From the NCBI GenBank assembly GCA_031177795.1, contig JAPSKG010000020.1, positions 1-16,462 of the forward strand: 16,462 nt of DNA, given 5' to 3'. A model generated the notes under the pieces. That model had not been told where the DNA came from. It ran no database searches and was given only the letters and a program-made list of their open reading frames with translations. Both the position numbers and the translations under genes were made by a program. The stretch comes from Domibacillus sp. GTDB taxonomy: Bacteria > Bacillota > Bacilli > Bacillales > Domibacillaceae. Of this stretch, positions 14,368-16,462 are shown in pieces (the first letter of the stretch is position 1; the number at the start of each line of letters is the position of its first letter).

Positions 14368-15405
14368 CTGCGTTCCGTTTTTAAAATACTAATTATCTTT
14401 TTAGTGATCATGCTAATTGGCATTTATACAGATAAAGCAATTAATGAAAGTGAAAAAAAGCCGCCTGCTCCACCGTCTGTTAACAGTGGCCCTGTAGATC
14501 CTCCTTTGCCTGCAAAAACTGAGAGCGCTCCAAACAAAGGAGCTGGAGCTCTAATAGGAAAGACGGAAGAAGAGCTTTTAAAAAAATATGGAAGCCCTGT
14601 CCGAAAAGATCCCTCTCCTTACGGATATGAATGGTGGGTGTATAAAAAAGAAACAGCATACATGCTTGCTGGAGTGGAAGATGGCCAGGTTGTTACAGTT
14701 TATGCTACAGGAGAAATAAGTACTCTACCATTTAAACTTGGAAAATCATTTAATTCCATTTTTAAGTCTCGATATCCAGAAACAGAAATTATTATTCATG
14801 CAAACAAAAGCTATTATCGGTTTGAACTATCAGAAGAAGAGTTGAATGTGAGGCCGCTTATACCAATTGGCAACTTTTATGCCCAGCTTTACATTGACCA
14901 GGTATCAGGGACATTATCTGGTGTAAGGTTTATGACAGCGGAAGTGCTATTAAAAATGAAACCATATGAGCTTGTTTATGAGGGAGTGCTTCCTCAAATG
15001 CATTCTCCAGGCCGTTCAGCCTGGGCTCATATTGAACAAGGAAATGAAAAGCAGATGGCAGAATTAACCAATGTTTTGCGTAAACGTTTTAAAGTTAAAC
15101 CGCTGAATTTGTCTTTACCTTTAGCAAAAGCTGCCAAGGCGCATAGCAAAGAAATGTTTGAAAAGCGCTTTTTTAACCATAACTCGCCTGAAAACGGGAA
15201 TTTAGAGCAACGGCTAAGAAAATCAAAGATCCCCTTTGGAAAATCAGGGGAGAACATTGGAGCCAATTATGCAGATGCTCCAGCTGCCATAGAAGATTGG
15301 CTGAATTCACCAGAGCAGAGAAAAATTTTGTTAGACAATTCTTTTTCTTTATTTGGAGTTGGCGCATATCGTAAACATTATACACAAATTTTCACCGGAT
15401 TGTGA
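14368..15405 (+). CDS. ylbC: CAP-domain protein with CAP-associated N-terminal domain (YlbC-like)
   Basis: With the start proposed here this encodes 345 residues: a short N-terminal membrane anchor or uncleaved signal (about residues 3-18), a Pro-rich linker (30-50), a CAP-associated domain (about 60-205, from IGKTEEELLKKYGSP), and a C-terminal CAP/SCP-PR1 domain (about 225-345) with AHSKEM, FFNHNSP, GENIGANY and WLNSPEQRKILL. It is probably extracytoplasmic, of unknown activity. AAGGAG at 14354-14359 is 8 bases before CTG 14368. The first ordinary start in frame, GTG 14404, lacks an SD and would cut into the hydrophobic segment. Hence I prefer CTG, which is unusual. The CAP histidine expected in SPxHR is Gln317. 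It lies 38 bases ahead of ylbF. Confidence 0.82.
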   Translation: MRSVFKILIIFLVIMLIGIYTDKAINESEKKPPAPPSVNSGPVDPPLPAKTESAPNKGAGALIGKTEEELLKKYGSPVRKDPSPYGYEWWVYKKETAYMLAGVEDGQVVTVYATGEISTLPFKLGKSFNSIFKSRYPETEIIIHANKSYYRFELSEEELNVRPLIPIGNFYAQLYIDQVSGTLSGVRFMTAEVLLKMKPYELVYEGVLPQMHSPGRSAWAHIEQGNEKQMAELTNVLRKRFKVKPLNLSLPLAKAAKAHSKEMFEKRFFNHNSPENGNLEQRLRKSKIPFGKSGENIGANYADAPAAIEDWLNSPEQRKILLDNSFSLFGVGAYRKHYTQIFTGL

Positions 15406-15443
15406 TGATGTATGGTAAAATAAGTTGATGGAGGTGCCTCAAA

Positions 15444-15884
15444 ATGATTGCAACAACGATGGAACTCATCAATGTCGCAGACGCAGCAGATGAATTGGGA
15501 GAAATGATTCTTCAATCTGAAGTAGCTGCAAGATATCGCGACTGTTATCATAAGCTTTACACAATTAAATCGGTAAAACAAAAAATTTATGCATTTAGCC
15601 GATTAAAAGAACAATATGAAGATGCACAGCGGTTTGGCCGCTTTCATCCTGATTATAAACGTATTATGATGGAAACACGCACAGCAAAGCGTGAAATGGA
15701 CATGGATGAACATGTGGCCGCTTTTAGGCAAGCAGAAACAGAGCTTCAGCAGCTTCTTGATGAAGTAAGCCTTTTGATTGCCCGTTCTGTTTCTGAGCAA
15801 GTAAAGGTGCCGGGAGCAGGTTCTCTTTTTTCCAGCGGCTGTGGCAGCTGCGGAAGCGGCGGTTCGTGCGGATGTTCTGCTTAA
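15444..15884 (+). CDS. ylbF: YlbF/RicF, Fe-S subunit of the Ric (Y) complex
   Basis: This 146-residue, mainly helical protein is RicF. With RicA (YmcA) and RicT (YaaT) it forms the complex that promotes RNase Y-dependent mRNA maturation and affects competence, biofilm formation and sporulation in B. subtilis. Family features are EMILQSEVAARYRDCYHKL, LKEQYEDAQRFGRFHPDY and the Gly/Ser/Cys-rich tail with Cys133, Cys136, Cys142 and Cys144, matching the cysteine-rich end implicated in [4Fe-4S] binding. The ATG follows GGAGGTG by seven bases. It is between the CAP-domain gene and ylbG with short gaps, probably in one transcript. RicA and RicT are not in this window. Confidence 0.94.
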   Translation: MIATTMELINVADAADELGEMILQSEVAARYRDCYHKLYTIKSVKQKIYAFSRLKEQYEDAQRFGRFHPDYKRIMMETRTAKREMDMDEHVAAFRQAETELQQLLDEVSLLIARSVSEQVKVPGAGSLFSSGCGSCGSGGSCGCSA

Positions 15885-15909
15885 AAATTTCATTGCCGGA
15901 GGATAAATT

Positions 15910-16185
15910 ATGTTAACAGAACGACAGGCATTAATTGTTTGGCTTCATTCTTTGAAGCCGGCAAAATCATTGCGCAAATACGGAAACGTACATTATGTTT
16001 CTAAAAAAATGAAGTATGCAGTTTTGTACTGTGACTGTTCCGAGGCATCGATTCTTGCAGAAAAGTTGGAAAGTTTCTCATTTGTAAAAAAAGTGGATTT
16101 TTCCGAAAAACCTTTCTTAAAAGTGGATTATGAAAATTCCCGTCCGGATAAAGCAAAAGAATATGATTATAAAATCGGTGTATAA
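15910..16185 (+). CDS. ylbG: YlbG, UPF0298 family protein
   Basis: This encodes a 91-residue cytoplasmic protein of unknown function. It matches the YlbG family along its length: the N-terminal VWLHSLKPAKSLRKYGNVHY, KYAVLYC, FVKKV and the C-terminal DKAKEYDYKIG are all as in B. subtilis YlbG. The ATG follows CCGGAGGAT at the usual distance. It is 25 bases after ylbF and closes the transcript, since a strong terminator starts at its stop codon. Confidence 0.94.
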   Translation: MLTERQALIVWLHSLKPAKSLRKYGNVHYVSKKMKYAVLYCDCSEASILAEKLESFSFVKKVDFSEKPFLKVDYENSRPDKAKEYDYKIGV

Positions 16186-16216
16186 AAAAAGTCTGTCAAT
16201 TGACAGACTTTTTTTT
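16184..16216. terminator. bidirectional terminator after ylbG
   Basis: A 16-bp perfect palindrome (16184-16199 with 16200-16215, core GTCTGTCAATTGACAGAC), flanked by A7 and T8, overlaps the stop codons of both ylbG and the converging minus-strand gene. It should serve both directions. Confidence 0.92.
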
Positions 16217-16462
16217 ATTGAAGAGGCGGAAGAAAATGGTTTAAACGCAGTATGCCAATTAAGTATTGGTAAAAAAGCGTTTTTTCAGCAAAAAGGACAG
16301 AGGATTTTATGTTCATTTCAGCAACAGGCTTCCCGGCGTTTTTTGCTGCTTGTTCAAAGAGCCGGTATCGCTCATTTGGTTTTTGGCGCGGATCGGGGAT
16401 TCCTTCCCGGCAAATGTAAATCGGCTGAAAATCACCTGGAGAGGTTGGCTGCAGTACAATTG
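16215..16462 (-). CDS. unidentified protein, 3' part (start beyond window)
   Basis: On the minus strand a frame is open from the window edge to a TAA at 16217-16215, giving 81 C-terminal residues. It starts IVLQPTSPGDFQPIYICREG, continues with a basic PDPRQKPNERYRLFEQAAKNAGK stretch split by acidic residues, and ends with an aromatic/hydrophobic helix (FYQYLIGILRLNHFLPPLQ). The other two minus frames stop early, and the stop sits on a bidirectional terminator, both supporting a real gene. I do not recognise the family. In B. subtilis the next gene after ylbG, as I recall, is rsmD (ylbH) on the plus strand, so this would be an inserted opposing gene. Confidence 0.7.
   Translation of the reverse strand, partial: IVLQPTSPGDFQPIYICREGIPDPRQKPNERYRLFEQAAKNAGKPVAEMNIKSSVLFAEKTLFYQYLIGILRLNHFLPPLQ

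Noticed and set aside
1..16462. CRISPR arrays, tRNA/rRNA genes, insertion sequences, phage or toxin-antitoxin modules
   Set aside because: No regularly spaced repeats, no tRNA-like cloverleaf with CCA context noticed, no transposase or integrase frames; all sizeable frames are explained by housekeeping genes.

Overview
This is a stretch of ordinary core chromosome from a low-GC, endospore-former-type Firmicute of the Bacillaceae or close relatives. The gene content and order follow the Bacillus subtilis ylaL-ylaN-ftsW-pycA-ctaA/ctaBCDEFG-ylb region. Other signs agree: strong purine-rich Shine-Dalgarno (SD) sites, frequent TTG/GTG starts, A/T-rich intergenic DNA and many compact hairpin-plus-U-run terminators. 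I saw no mobile elements, tRNA or rRNA genes, CRISPR arrays or phage genes.

Layout. (1) 1-123 is the 3' end of an unidentified plus-strand gene. It is followed by a possible 23-codon small ORF and a terminator for the minus-strand gene at 232-732, which sits in the ylaL position. That gene is divergent from ylaN (893-1174), and the two promoters lie almost back to back. (2) ftsW (septal peptidoglycan glycosyltransferase) and pycA (pyruvate carboxylase) follow, each closed by an intrinsic terminator. (3) ctaA (heme A synthase, minus strand) is divergent from ctaB (heme O synthase). ctaB leads into ctaC-D-E-F, the four subunits of a caa3-type cytochrome c oxidase, where subunit II is a lipoprotein carrying a fused cytochrome c domain. 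The ctaA/ctaB spacer holds a tandem ResD-like motif and a cre-like motif upstream of ctaA. (4) ctaG has its own strong sigma-A-type promoter. It is followed by a DUF420/CtaM-like gene, so the whole block makes and assembles heme-copper oxidase. (5) A YugN-like gene (minus) diverges from a CAP-domain gene (YlbC-like), which is followed by ylbF (ricF) and ylbG. The partial minus-strand gene at the right edge shares the ylbG terminator.

The genes combine central metabolism (anaplerotic oxaloacetate), division-septum synthesis and aerobic respiration (heme O to heme A to oxidase assembly). RicF adds an Fe-S protein linked to RNA maturation and development, and YlaN adds an iron-homeostasis protein.

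I found no convincing undescribed system. The points most worth checking are several start sites fixed by SD position rather than by the longest frame (TTG for ctaA, probable CTG for the CAP-domain gene), the ctaA regulatory region, a CAP domain lacking a usual histidine, and two small or unassigned genes at the edges. Relative to B. subtilis as I remember it, ylaM, ylbB, ylbD and ylbE are absent here, and the YugN-like and DUF420 genes lie inside the cluster.
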